A DNA stretch of 53,850 bases from contig CAXKVR010000479.1 of the NCBI GenBank assembly GCA_964058845.1, positions 1 to 53,850 of the forward strand. The letters run 5' to 3'. Each line of letters opens with the position of its first letter. Positions within the stretch are counted from its first letter, which is position 1. Below, one piece after another: positions 32,058-41,824 of this stretch. The notes below the pieces were generated by a model. It saw only the letters and a list, made by a program, of their open reading frames with translations. It searched no databases and was not told the origin of the DNA. The position numbers were made by a program, and so were the translations under genes. Origin of the DNA: Carex sylvatica (lineage: Eukaryota > Streptophyta > Magnoliopsida > Poales > Cyperaceae).

Positions 32058-34678
32058 TGTGACATTATGATAACGTAGTGAAATTTTTAAAATAACAAGA
32101 TTTCAAAATAGTAAATTAAATATATTTTAGTAGTTAAAAATCTAATGTTGGGAAATATTTTTATACTGACTGATTGAGTTAAGGCGTCAAGAATCGAATT
32201 ATAAATATAGAAAAACGGTCCAGTGTGGATGGATGACCCGCACTGCGGGTGGCTTCACCCGCACTGGGACAAGTTCCTTAATTAACTTCTGCAATTTTCT
32301 CTGGGTGCGGATGGTAGTGCGGATGGGTCGTCCGCACTGCGGGTGAGTTCTGTACTCTTCTGAAGTTACCGAATTTTCGCTAAGTCCTGAATGCGGATGG
32401 GATCATCCGCACTAGCCTCAGTGCGTCCGCACTAGGCTCGGACTTTTTTCTGCGCCGTGAGTGCGGCTGGACGGATCCGCAGTGCGGATGATTGATCCGC
32501 ACTGGGGTGTGTGTTTGCTATTTGCGCAGTAAATGCGGCTGGATGGATCCGCAGTGCGGATGATTGGTCCGCACTGGGGTGTATTTTTGCTATTTTTGAG
32601 GGACTTATTTGCAAAATGGACCAAATAAACTATCATCTCTCTTTCTCTTCCTCTTTTTAATAAATAAAACATTACATAAGGGCCTATTAGTAACAAACAT
32701 TTTAAAGTTTGTTAATAACTAAAAGTTGGAGGGGTATATGTGCAAATTTCCAAATATTAATTAAAACCTTTCTTCTAAACATTTCATTTCCACCGAAGTA
32801 ATTTTCGTGAGGGTTAGGGCTGGCCGAACCAAAAAGGGAAAGAGAAAGAGAGAGAGAAATCGAGCGCGGAAACTGATCGAACTTGTCGGAAAATCGAGAT
32901 TCGAGCTGAATTGACGATCCTTGATTGATTCTAAAGCTTCAATTTGGTATATCTTTCTCCCTTGCAATTTGTTTGAAAATCCTAATTTATTCGATTTATT
33001 CGATTTGTCATGATTTCGGTTAAAATTTGTAATTAGGGTTTCGTAATCGAGTTCTAGCTCGATTAGTTGTTAATTTGTGATAATTGATATGATTTGTCTT
33101 CCTTTTCTCTTGGAAATCCTAATTCAATTGATTTGTTATATTTTTGGTGAAATTCGAATTCGAATTTGATTTGAAACGTTATAACTCGATAATCGAATTG
33201 ATTTGCTTGTGGAATTTGGAATTGAACCAGGGTTTTGGGGTTGGGTCGTAAGAAAAATGAATTGTGATATTTTGTGTGTGAAATTCGGGAATTAATCGAG
33301 TTAACTTATTGGATATTAATCGAACGCGTTAATCGAATCAATGTATGCAATAGGTGGTAATCATACGAGGCAAAGGATTTCTGGGTCGTTCGAGACGCCT
33401 GAGCCTTAGTCGAGCGCGCTATTACTCAGGTGCGGGGTTTCTGAACTTGTTTGATATTTTATATTCAGAAATTAAATTGTGTTTCGATTCATATGCATTG
33501 CATTGCCCAAATAAAGTGAAAATCGAATTGTTTTATCTGATTGATTTGCATGCTGGTATAGTTATTATTTGTGTTGATCTGAATGATCTGATTTTGGAAT
33601 TAAAGTCACCGTGCTTTATATCACCATCGGTTGGTGGATATGGTATTATTGTCATCCACCGTGATGATGTCACCCAGGGGGTGAATCCGGATTTGTCAAT
33701 GTCTATGCATGGACTTTGACGCTCAGTGTTCTAAAGCTTTAGATCGTCTGGCCCTCGGCAGTTCTCAGTACCAGTTGGGACGAGGGGTAAGTGACTTTGT
33801 ATTATGATTTTGGTTATGGGTGACTGTGTATCGGAGGCATTACCAGGGGGTAATGCGTTTGGATGGTCAATTGGATTTATATGGATTTTCCGGATATGAA
33901 TTGGAACCAGACTTTTAATTAAACAGTTAAGCCTGTAACTACAGATAAGTGTCATGAGAAAAGGTTTTACCTGGCGCAGCCGTCTGTAGGTGTCTGTAAC
34001 CCTACAGATGAGTGGGAACGAATTGGGGTCCAGTTTGGTGGAACATCTGTAGTTACTACCAGATATTCTGAAATCGAGTTAAACCAAATATTGTGTGCTT
34101 GAATTTCATCTTGGCAATTCCTGAACTGTGATTTCATTTGGATATATGTTGTCGGATTTGTGCATTCATGTTTATATATGATTATAAACTGATCTGAGCT
34201 TTATTTATGTTTTATTTTTGAATATAATATGTGATTGCAAGTCCAGGAACGATTTGTGGCAATTTATCGCACTGAGAATTCAATTCTCACCCCCTCTTTT
34301 GGGTTAATTTTTCAGGTACCGGTTCGGTGGGTCCGAGAGAGACACGAGGTCGGTAGGCCTGGTTTTCACCGCTACTTAGTTGTCTGGTATTTTGACATTA
34401 GAGATTATGTATATATTTATGTTTTGATTGTGTATATATATTCTCTATGTCATCCTGTGATGCGTATCCATCGAGATACGGGTTTGTATGATATTACCTG
34501 ACCAGCTGGGATTTGTGAACTTTTTGCTTGTTTTATTTGATTGTTTGTGTTATTTGTTTGTTTTGTTTGGTTGTGTTTTACTTTCCATTATATCGTAATT
34601 GCCTTGTAGGCATACGGGCAACCGTATGTCTACGGCAGGAAGTACCTGTCGCACCTCGTGGGGCTGCGGGGTGTGACA
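32058..34678. mobile_element. Probable solo LTR, 2,621 bp, in unit 1
   Basis: Begins TGTGACATTATG and ends GGGGTGTGACA, with 5-bp duplications ATAAA (32053-32057, 34679-34683). Unit 2 shows the empty site, a single ATAAA in CAATATAAATATTTTGACC (about 38226-38244), so this is a bona fide insertion. TG...CA ends plus a 5-bp duplication are the LTR-retrotransposon signature. I find no gag-pol coding, primer-binding site or second LTR, so a solo LTR left by LTR-LTR recombination fits best. A 2.6-kb LTR is within the range of some Gypsy lineages. Short open frames inside (for example 33354-33719) are not gene-like. Confidence 0.8.
32220..32580. repeat. CCGCACT motif cluster inside the LTR
   Basis: Seven copies of CCGCACT in about 360 bases, many within palindrome-like units such as AGTGCGGATGATTGATCCGC followed by ACTGGGG. 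It is a GC-rich island in AT-rich surroundings; some units pair with themselves to form hairpins. Confidence 0.8.
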
Positions 34679-34829
34679 ATAAATATTTTGACCACTTTAT
34701 AAAACAAATTCCAAAAATCATAATTTAAAAAACAATATTTTTCTCATGAATAAATAATCAACGGTTTGAATCATCTAAAATTTGTAATTTAAAACATAAA
34801 TAAAAAAATAAGATAGTGACATTGAGTGT

Positions 34830-35233
34830 GAGGCTATGGTAATATGCATATTACACAATGACCTGCTCTATGGATTCATATCTCCGTTTCTAAAGACAAA
34901 ATGGTGAATTTGAACCATTTAACATGATCTTCATATTAAAATATAATTACTAACCAAATTTATTTATTTTTAGAATTTTTTTACTATTTTTTTTTAGATA
35001 GGTGGAAAATAATTTATTTTGAAAATTCTTGATTATCCAAAAACAACGAATTTCGGTCCATCTAAAGAAATAGTAAAAGAATTCTATAAACTGTTAATTT
35101 TGCTCTCCAAGTACATTTTCAAATGGATATTGTGTTAAAGGTTTGGATTAACGGTTTAAACTTTGAAAATTGAGATATGAATTCGTAGCTTGGGTTGATA
35201 TGTAATTAATTAATACCACATATAGCTTTACTC
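34830..35233. mobile_element. Degenerate foldback MITE, unit 1 copy
   Basis: Ends GAGGCTATGG and, inverted, GAGTAAAGCTATATG. The arm core AACCAAATTTATTTATTTTT with TTTTTTACTATTTTTTTT resembles the core of the MITEs at 14268-16373. The same element sits at the same place in unit 2, so it predates the duplication. Confidence 0.65.
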
Positions 35234-35331
35234 TTATGACATTATGTAATATAAAAAATTATGATGTTAGAATCCTCCTCATTTAGTTAAACACGACAGA
35301 AGGTCTCTCGGACACATTGTAGATATCATAT

Positions 35332-35375
35332 TGGATCAAGTTGCACGCTGGTTGTGTGTCCCTGTTGTCGCCTAA
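35332..35375 (+). pseudogene. RPS19 exon 4 fragment, copy in unit 2
   Basis: The last ~38 coding bases of RPS19, from TGGATCAAGTTGC to GTTGTCGCCTAA, followed by its 3' UTR up to about 35690. Six bases were added (ACGCTGGT-TGTGTG against the intact TGGTCGTGTC), changing the reading. It has no promoter or upstream exons, so it is only the edge of the duplicated block. Confidence 0.9.
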
Positions 35376-36046
35376 ATTAGACTCTGAGAACTTGATATCT
35401 TATATTAGTTTCCTTAGAGAGAATTTGTGTTTTTTTTTTTATTTTGCTTTGAGTGATGCAGACTCTGTTGAGTGTGTTGCTTCATTTTTGCAGTTGTGGA
35501 TTCTTTGTTTATCGCCAAAGTCTTTGTTTCTCAGATGCTATCATCATGATTGTATGGTTACTTTGGTATTCACCATGTTCTCATAATTACATTTTAAGTT
35601 TCTGTATTTGGTTATGGGCGGCCAGATTTGTACAAAAAAAATGTACTTAACCGCTCTTGCATAAGAAATATTTTGAATCTCTTAAACATTTGCAGCTTCA
35701 GTTTACATGTAAGCAGTACTTCTTATTGTGAGGGAATCAGACTGAGACCAAAGTTCTCAATAGTAAGAAAACCAGAAAGACTTGACCTTTCATTTGTAAA
35801 GTGAACAGCATAAAAACTTAAAATCAATTACAGATAGCACACTCGTTGAAGTGACCAAGAACAGTAAGGTTTCATAATCATAACTAGTATATATTGTCAA
35901 TCCGGCATATTGTGAGACCATTTCAAAAAAAGTAAACGGTATTTATTGTGTTGTCTATTTTGAGTCTGGTAATCTGGTTTGATTTTGTTTGGTTCAATGT
36001 TGACGACAACTCTTCTGGTAATGACACCTTCCTTTGCATTGCAGAA

Positions 36047-36188
36047 AAAGTCAAAACGTAGTCTAATCAAACAAACGGTTCTTAATAACTGAAATCTAAT
36101 AAAACAAACGGTTCTTAATAACTCAAAATATCGCACAAAAGTCAAAATTGTAGTCTTATTAAACAAACGGTTCTTAATAACTCAAAAC
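36047..36188. repeat. AACGGTT repeat, three copies (HHP copy 2 promoter)
   Basis: Three copies of AACAAACGGTTCTTAATAAC near 36068, 36101 and 36159, the shorter allele-like version of the five-copy block in unit 1. Confidence 0.8.
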
Positions 36189-36394
36189 GTAATTTTTTCT
36201 CGGGTAATGTATGGTAGAGAAAAGTTTGTCTAAAAGGCTGAGATTAGAATTTGGAGTAACATAAAAATAAAATTTAATTATCGAATAATCTTAATTTAAA
36301 CAGTTGATAACGTTAATGCAATGTAATAGCAATATTTATCAGTCTCGCAGGTCTTGTACTGTTGGTTCTTAGCCAAGTCCAAGAATATCGGCAG

Positions 36395-36478
36395 CACATA
36401 ACTTCTGACTAGTGACTGCGGACTTATTATTTTTCACACATAACTTCTGACTAGTGACTGCGGACTTATTATTTTTCA
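36395..36478. repeat. Perfect 42-bp tandem duplication before HHP copy 2
   Basis: The unit CACATAACTTCTGACTAGTG continuing with ACTGCGGACTTATTATTTTT and CA occurs twice head to tail (36395-36436, 36437-36478). Units 1 and 3 have one copy. It is the youngest visible change in this promoter. Confidence 0.95.
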
Positions 36479-36632
36479 GATTTAAGCCGTTGCCTCAAAT
36501 AGACCATTGAAAAAGAGAGTAAATAAATAGCGCCAAACTCATATTGGAAAAGCAAATCTACAACTGCTGCTGACGCATAAAGCCAGAGAAACAAAACACC
36601 AACTTTTCGGTTAAATCTTCTGCCTTTTCTCA

Positions 36633-37811
36633 ATGGAAACCGTTGCAACACTGGAGAAAACAACAATTTTGCTTAATCCCTTGATAGAAAAAGAGGAGGT
36701 CAAAAGGGAGGAGGAGCGCTCATGCAGTCATCAACACAAGCAGAAGCTGAGTTTGGTGAGTTACGAATCCTTGCCGGAGTTCCTCAAGCACAATGAGTTT
36801 GTAATTGACTATTACCGATCCGAGTGGCCGCTAAAGGATGCATTCTTAAGTCTGTTTGCGGTTCACAACGAGACTTTGAACATCTGGACGTAAGTGCCCA
36901 TAGATGGCTAATCATATATATTTTTTCATTTATGGCTACTATATATTCAAGTAATTGGAATGTAAACACAATCTAATTAATTTGTGTTAATTAATTACAG
37001 ACATTTGGTTGGGTTCTTCTTTTTCCTCTCTCTCACCCTCAGCGCAATTACAATGGACCCTATGAATGCTAACGCCATGAAGGCCACATCACAACAACCG
37101 GCCAACTCGACCAACACTTTCCTGCATACTAACAATGGAGTGGCATCAATTCAACTGCTGATGGATGCGGCCACTGCCGACATGGGCCCGGCAACTGAGC
37201 TTGTTGCGAATATTTCTCGGTGGCCCTTCTATGCATACCTTTGTGGGGCCATGTTCTGCCTTCTAATGAGCAGCACATGCCACCTTTTCTCATGCCACTC
37301 TAAGCACACATCATACGTTATGCTTCGCCTCGACTATGCTGGCATCACCTCCCTCATAGTCACCTCATTTTATCCTCTTGTGTACTACTCATTCGCTTGT
37401 TCCCCATTCTTCCAAAGCCTATATATTACATCAATAACGGTATTTGGAGTCGCCGCCGTAATGGTATCTCTATTCCCGGCATTTGAGAAACCTGAACTGA
37501 GGTGGGTCCGTGCTGGTCTATTCGCCAGCATGGGTCTGTCAGGCCTTGTACCAATAGTACACAAGACCATACTGTATGCTGACAAACCGGAGGCGTTGAT
37601 CACTACTTGTTACGAGATGGTCATGGGGTTGTTTTATGCATCAGGCGTGGTGGTTTATACCACAAGGGCACCTGAGAGATGGATGCCCGGTAAATTTGAC
37701 CTTGTGGGGCAAAGCCACCAGTTGTTTCACATTCTTGTTATTGCCGGTGCTTACACACATTATCTCGCTGGTTTGGTTTATGTCAGCTGGAGGGAGGTTC
37801 AAGGTTGTTGA
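36633..37811 (+). CDS. HHP: Heptahelical PAQR / adiponectin-receptor-like protein, copy 2
   Basis: Same two-exon structure as copy 1: 36633-36889 and 37001-37811, intron 111 bp, 355 residues. Against copy 1 I see two amino-acid changes (Cys to Ser in SYESLPEF; Ile to Met in CYEMVMG) and about four silent ones. All membrane segments and the S-xxx-H, LDYAG and HQLFH metal-site residues are retained. Cell role as for copy 1: membrane receptor-like, ligand unknown in plants. Intact, so probably functional. The five coding bases around the splice sites are identical among copies. Confidence 0.95.
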
Positions 37812-38376
37812 ACGGGCAAGGAAAGGGTTGTATAGTTTTGTTTGATTAATTTTTCGTCTACGGAGGTTGAATTCCAACTAGTGAAAGAAAATGGTGGTCA
37901 AAGGATCACCTTCTTTGTTGTCTTATAATGATGTAATTATTTGCGGTTAATAAGTAATTTCATGTGTAGCTTTTTTTTTATTATCCCTGATTCATGATTC
38001 TTTTGTTTTTTGGTCTAAATGTATCGTATATTTTGGTTCTTTCAGTAATAATAAAGTGTATAGCACCTAAATTACTAAAATCACTACTCTGTACTATGAT
38101 TTGAGACATTCAGCATCTAATGCAGTTTGTGCAAGAAATGTGATTTTTAAACTCTTTATTTTCTATCTTTCTTTTCAAGAAATACTCAAAATTAACATTT
38201 AGAGCACACCTCATTATATACGTCAATATAAATATTTTGACCACTTTATAAAATAAATTCCAAAAATCATAATTTAAAAAACATATTTTTCTCATGAATA
38301 ATAATCAACGGTCTGAATCATCTAAAATTTGTAATTTAAAACATAAATAAAAAAATAAGATAGTGACATTGAGTGT
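37812..38376 (+). other. 3' flank of HHP copy 2, empty LTR site
   Basis: Colinear with the 3' flank of copy 1 and then, without interruption, with the sequence beyond the LTR (34684 onward). No gene. Confidence 0.6.
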
Positions 38377-38776
38377 GAGGCTATGGTAATATGCATATTA
38401 CACAATAACCTGCTCTATGGATTCATATCTCCGTTTCTAAAGACGTAATGGTGGATTTGAACCATTTAACATGATTTTCATATTAAAATATAATTACTAA
38501 CCAAATTTATTTATTTTTAGAATTTTTTTACTATTTTTTTTTAGATAGGTGGAAAATAATTTGATTTGAAAATTCTTGATTATCCAAAAACAACGAATTT
38601 CGGTCCATCTAAAGAAATAGTAAAATAATTCTATAAACTGTTAATTTTGCTCTCCAAGTACATTTTCAAATGGATATTGTGTTAAAGGTTTGGATTGACG
38701 GTTTAAACTTTGAAAATTGAGATATGAATTCGTAGCTTGGGTTGATCTGTAATTAATACCACATATAGCTTCACTC
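38377..38776. mobile_element. Degenerate foldback MITE, unit 2 copy
   Basis: Same element as at 34830-35233, with a handful of substitutions and a 4-base deletion near the right end (TAATTAATACC instead of TAATTAATTAATACC). Confidence 0.65.
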
Positions 38777-38874
38777 TTGTGACATTATGCAATATAAAAA
38801 ATTATGATGTTAGAATCCTCCTCATTTAGTTAAACACGACAGAAGGTCTCTCGGACACATTGTAGATATCATAT

Positions 38875-38918
38875 TGGATCAAGTTGCACGCTGGTTGTGT
38901 GTCCCTGTTGTCGCCTAA
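38875..38918 (+). pseudogene. RPS19 exon 4 fragment, copy in unit 3
   Basis: Same 44-base coding remnant as at 35332-35375, followed by a more diverged version of the RPS19 3' UTR to about 39325. Not expressed as a protein on its own. Confidence 0.88.
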
Positions 38919-39389
38919 ATTAGACTCTGAGAGCTTGATATCTATATTAGTTTCCTTAGAGAGAATTTGTGTGTGTCACAGTGTGTGTGTTTTATTTGCT
39001 GAAGTTAAGAGCCTTTTGATTTTACTTGAGTGATGCAGACTCTGTTGAAAATTGTGTTGCTTCATTTTTTTTGGATTCTTTGTTTAACGCCAAAATCTTT
39101 GCATTTTCTGTTTTTTTTGGTTCTATATGCCAGTGACTTGATTTTTTCTTCTGAGATGCTATATATCGTCATAATTGTATCGTTATTACGGTATTCGCCA
39201 CGTAGCCTGTTCATAGTTATCTTTTTAGTCTCTTTGTATTTGGTTAGCCAGACGCGCGTACGTGTAAAATTGTAAGTAAAATGTACTCTACTGCTCTTGC
39301 ATAAGAAACATTTTGAATCTTTCAAATTAACATTTTGCCCAATTTTTAATAGATTATTATAAAAGCAGAAAGCCTACCACTAGTGGAAA

Positions 39390-39700
39390 AACAGGAATCA
39401 GGATCGGCCTATCTGGATCGGCTATATAAAACAACCGATACTAATATCTATATGGATCGGTTTTTTGAACAAAACCGATCCTAATAGTTAATCAGATCGG
39501 TTTTTATAAACAACTGATCCTGATAGTTGAACTATCAGGATCGGTTTTTATAAACAACTGATCCTGATAGTTGAACTATCAGGATCAGTAATTATAACCA
39601 ACCGATCTTAATAGTGAATAAATTAGGATCGGTTCAATAGTTAACCGATCTAGATTGTATTAGAATCAGTTTAATAGTTAACCAATCTTAATAGTTAACA
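39390..39700. repeat. CACTA left subterminal repeats
   Basis: Repeats of ATCGGTTTTTATAAACAACT with GATCCTGATAGTTGAACTAT, partly in tandem (39495-39600), with the two halves complementary so that each unit can fold. Such arrays are binding sites for the element's own protein in En/Spm; that role here is by analogy. Confidence 0.8.
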
Positions 39701-40429
39701 GATTGTAGTTTTTTTTTGGAAAGTAATAGATTTTTTTAAGAAACTAGAAAGATATAATTTTTTTTGATTCCATAGAATAAACATATGAGTTATACAAAAT
39801 TGCCCGAATCTAGCACATACCGTTGTTTACAAATCTAATCAGATCATAATATTAATAAACGCATAAGGCGAAGGCGAAATGGCCAAGCGGAGAAAGGCTA
39901 ACGAAGGAGGAAAGACTTTGAATCCTCCGTCTTCTTAGAGTAAAATCAAGAGAGGAAAGACTTTGAATTCTCCATCTCAGAGTAAAACCAAGGGTGGAAA
40001 GACTTTGAACCCTACATCTCCTCAATATGAGATTAGAGAAGAAAGAGATATAGCCACAATCCATACCGACTTTCTGGAGTGCTCAATTTGCTTCAATCCC
40101 ATGTACTCTTCATTTAATCAAGTAATTACTTTTTCAATGTTATTCTCTGAAAATTTAAATCTTTCTTCTTTCAGTTTACCAAAAGCTCCATCAAATTTCA
40201 AGTTTATTCGGATTATGCCAGAATTTTTTATTTGATATAAGGATTAGGCCCGAATTTTTTATCTAATATAATTTATTAAAATAATTAAAAAAATAATTTA
40301 TAAGATAATTTAAGAAATAATTCTTTTTAGTATCAATTTTTAAGAAATAATTCTTTTTAGTATCAATTTTAAAGAAATATTTTTTTAGTATCAATTTTTG
40401 GTAAGTATATTTTTTAAGAAATATACTTT

Positions 40430-40555
40430 TAGGATCGGTTGTTTATAAAAACCGATCCTGATAGTTGAACTATCAGGATCGGTTTTTAACAAGAACCAAT
40501 CTTGATAGTTGAACTATCAGGATCAGTTGTTTAGAGCAACTGATCCTGATAGTGC
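40430..40555. repeat. Inner block of CACTA GATCGGTT/AACCGATC repeats
   Basis: Three or four further copies of the same self-complementary unit (ATCGGTTGTTTATAAAAACC...GATCCTGATAGTTGAACTAT), directly before a possible transcription start region for the transposase gene (40560 onward). Confidence 0.75.
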
Positions 40556-40946
40556 ATATGAAAAGTTAATTCAGTCCCATTATTGTCAAAATCTCGTTTC
40601 TCTTCCTCTATCGCCTCTCTTAGTTAGCGCAGCAGCTATTTCGCCCTACATTACTTCAGCTATCTCACCTCTCTTTTCTGAGGTACATTTGATCATCTCT
40701 TTTCTCAAGTTTGTTATTACTAGTAGAGCACCATTTATTGGCTTTATAATTAATTCGGTTCAAATCCTAAACCCTAAATCCTATATATATAGAAGAAGTG
40801 AGTTATGATCCGGCCCGCTCAAAATCTAAACCTTATAGCCTTGATTCAGCTATTTTGTTAGTTCCACAAGCTTTTAATTATAAGTTTGAATACCTAGCAT
40901 CTTCTCATTTCAAGTTTTTTTTTATATGTGGAGACTTGGATGCACA

Positions 40947-40949
<3 letters not shown>

Positions 40950-41002
<53 letters not shown>

Positions 41003-41005
41003 TAT
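40950..41005. repeat. (TA)n microsatellite
   Basis: About 24 TA dinucleotides in the CACTA leader region, followed by ATGCATATATGC. Open frames spanning it are low-complexity Tyr/Ile artefacts. Confidence 0.9.
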
Positions 41006-41507
41006 ATGCTATATATGAGCTAATATATGAGCTACATATGAGTTATTCTTTATATGTGGAGATTTTCTTTATAAGTTTGAATACCTCTTCTTATTTCAAG
41101 ATTTGCATGCACACGCTTTTGAGTTTGCTATATATATATGCTATATGAGCATTTTTTTTAATTTCAAGTTGTAGGATATATAACATGCATGTTATGTACA
41201 TCTCTTAATTAGGTTCCGATCGATGGTTTAATTTTGTAGATTGGCTATTATTGAGATATTTGGTGCAGCGATATATTTTCATCTCACTCGATCCGTCATC
41301 CAAAAAAGTTGTAAGTACAACCTAGAACTCATGTTTAATTAGTTTTGTGCATTAATGTATTTTTTTTGTAAGAGATGTAATTATATTAGCTAGGTATGTA
41401 GCTAGAGTACTGTCTTATGAGCCACAACCGCATTATTAATGCCTTTAGGTCATGATACCCGTTCAAAATTAATCCATTAGGGATTAATTTTGAATAGTCC
41501 CCGTTTT

Positions 41508-41731
41508 GGGACTGCTCTCTGAATACTTTATCTCATTTAGGATGTGGCCACATGTTAGTCGTGTTTTAGCATTTAAGAAAATTTCGGCAGCATTTCCACT
41601 TAGTTTCCCGAATCTCGGGGAACTAAGGGGAGATGCTATCGATATTTTCTTAAATGCTAAAATTTTCTTAAATGCTAAAACACGACTAACATGTGGTCAC
41701 TACTGAGACAAAGTATTTAGAGAGTGAGATA
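41508..41731. mobile_element. Foldback element inside CACTA
   Basis: Arms of about 70-90 bases: CATGTTAGTCGTGTTTTAGC at 41551-41570 is inverted as GCTAAAACACGACTAACATG at 41674-41693, and complementarity continues outward through CTCTCTGAATACTTTATCTC and inward through TTTCTTAAATGC. A short duplication (AAATTTTCTTAAATGCTAAA) disturbs the right arm. No target duplication fixed. Confidence 0.65.
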
Positions 41732-41824
41732 GGATGGTAACCCAGTCCCATGTAAGCCATATTGTGAACAGAACTAAGCTCCACAACCTTGTTCTTAATT
41801 AATTGTATTTTATTATAATTGCAG

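Larger units (their letters stand above)
26688..35331 (+). repeat. Tandem duplication unit 1 (RPS19 tail + HHP copy 1)
   Basis: Begins inside RPS19 exon 4 (TGGATCAAG) and runs to ATCATAT just before the same TGGATCAAG recurs at 35332. Without the hAT and LTR insertions it is about 3.58 kb, matching unit 2 (3.54 kb) almost base for base. Contents are the RPS19 end and 3' UTR, the HHP promoter with five AACGGTT repeats, HHP copy 1, its 3' flank and a degenerate MITE. Confidence 0.92.
35655..36632 (+). promoter_or_regulatory. RPS19-derived spacer and HHP copy 2 promoter
   Basis: Homologous to 29451-30450. It carries three AACGGTT repeats (36047-36188) instead of five, a 28-bp insertion (AAAGTTTGTCTAAAAGGCTG and adjoining bases near 36220) absent from unit 1, and a 42-bp duplication just before the transcript leader (36395-36478). 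Confidence 0.5.
35332..38874 (+). repeat. Tandem duplication unit 2 (RPS19 tail + HHP copy 2)
   Basis: Starts at TGGATCAAG in what was RPS19 exon 4 and ends at ATCATAT before the next TGGATCAAG (38875). Nearly identical to unit 1 after removal of its two transposons. It is the clean, uninterrupted unit and so the reference empty site for both insertions. Confidence 0.93.

Noticed and set aside
33354..33719. 121-codon frame inside the LTR
   Set aside because: No domain, no similarity I recognise, and position within a probable solo LTR.
40798..41148. 116-codon frame over the (TA)n tract
   Set aside because: Half of it is a microsatellite translated as Tyr-Ile repeats.
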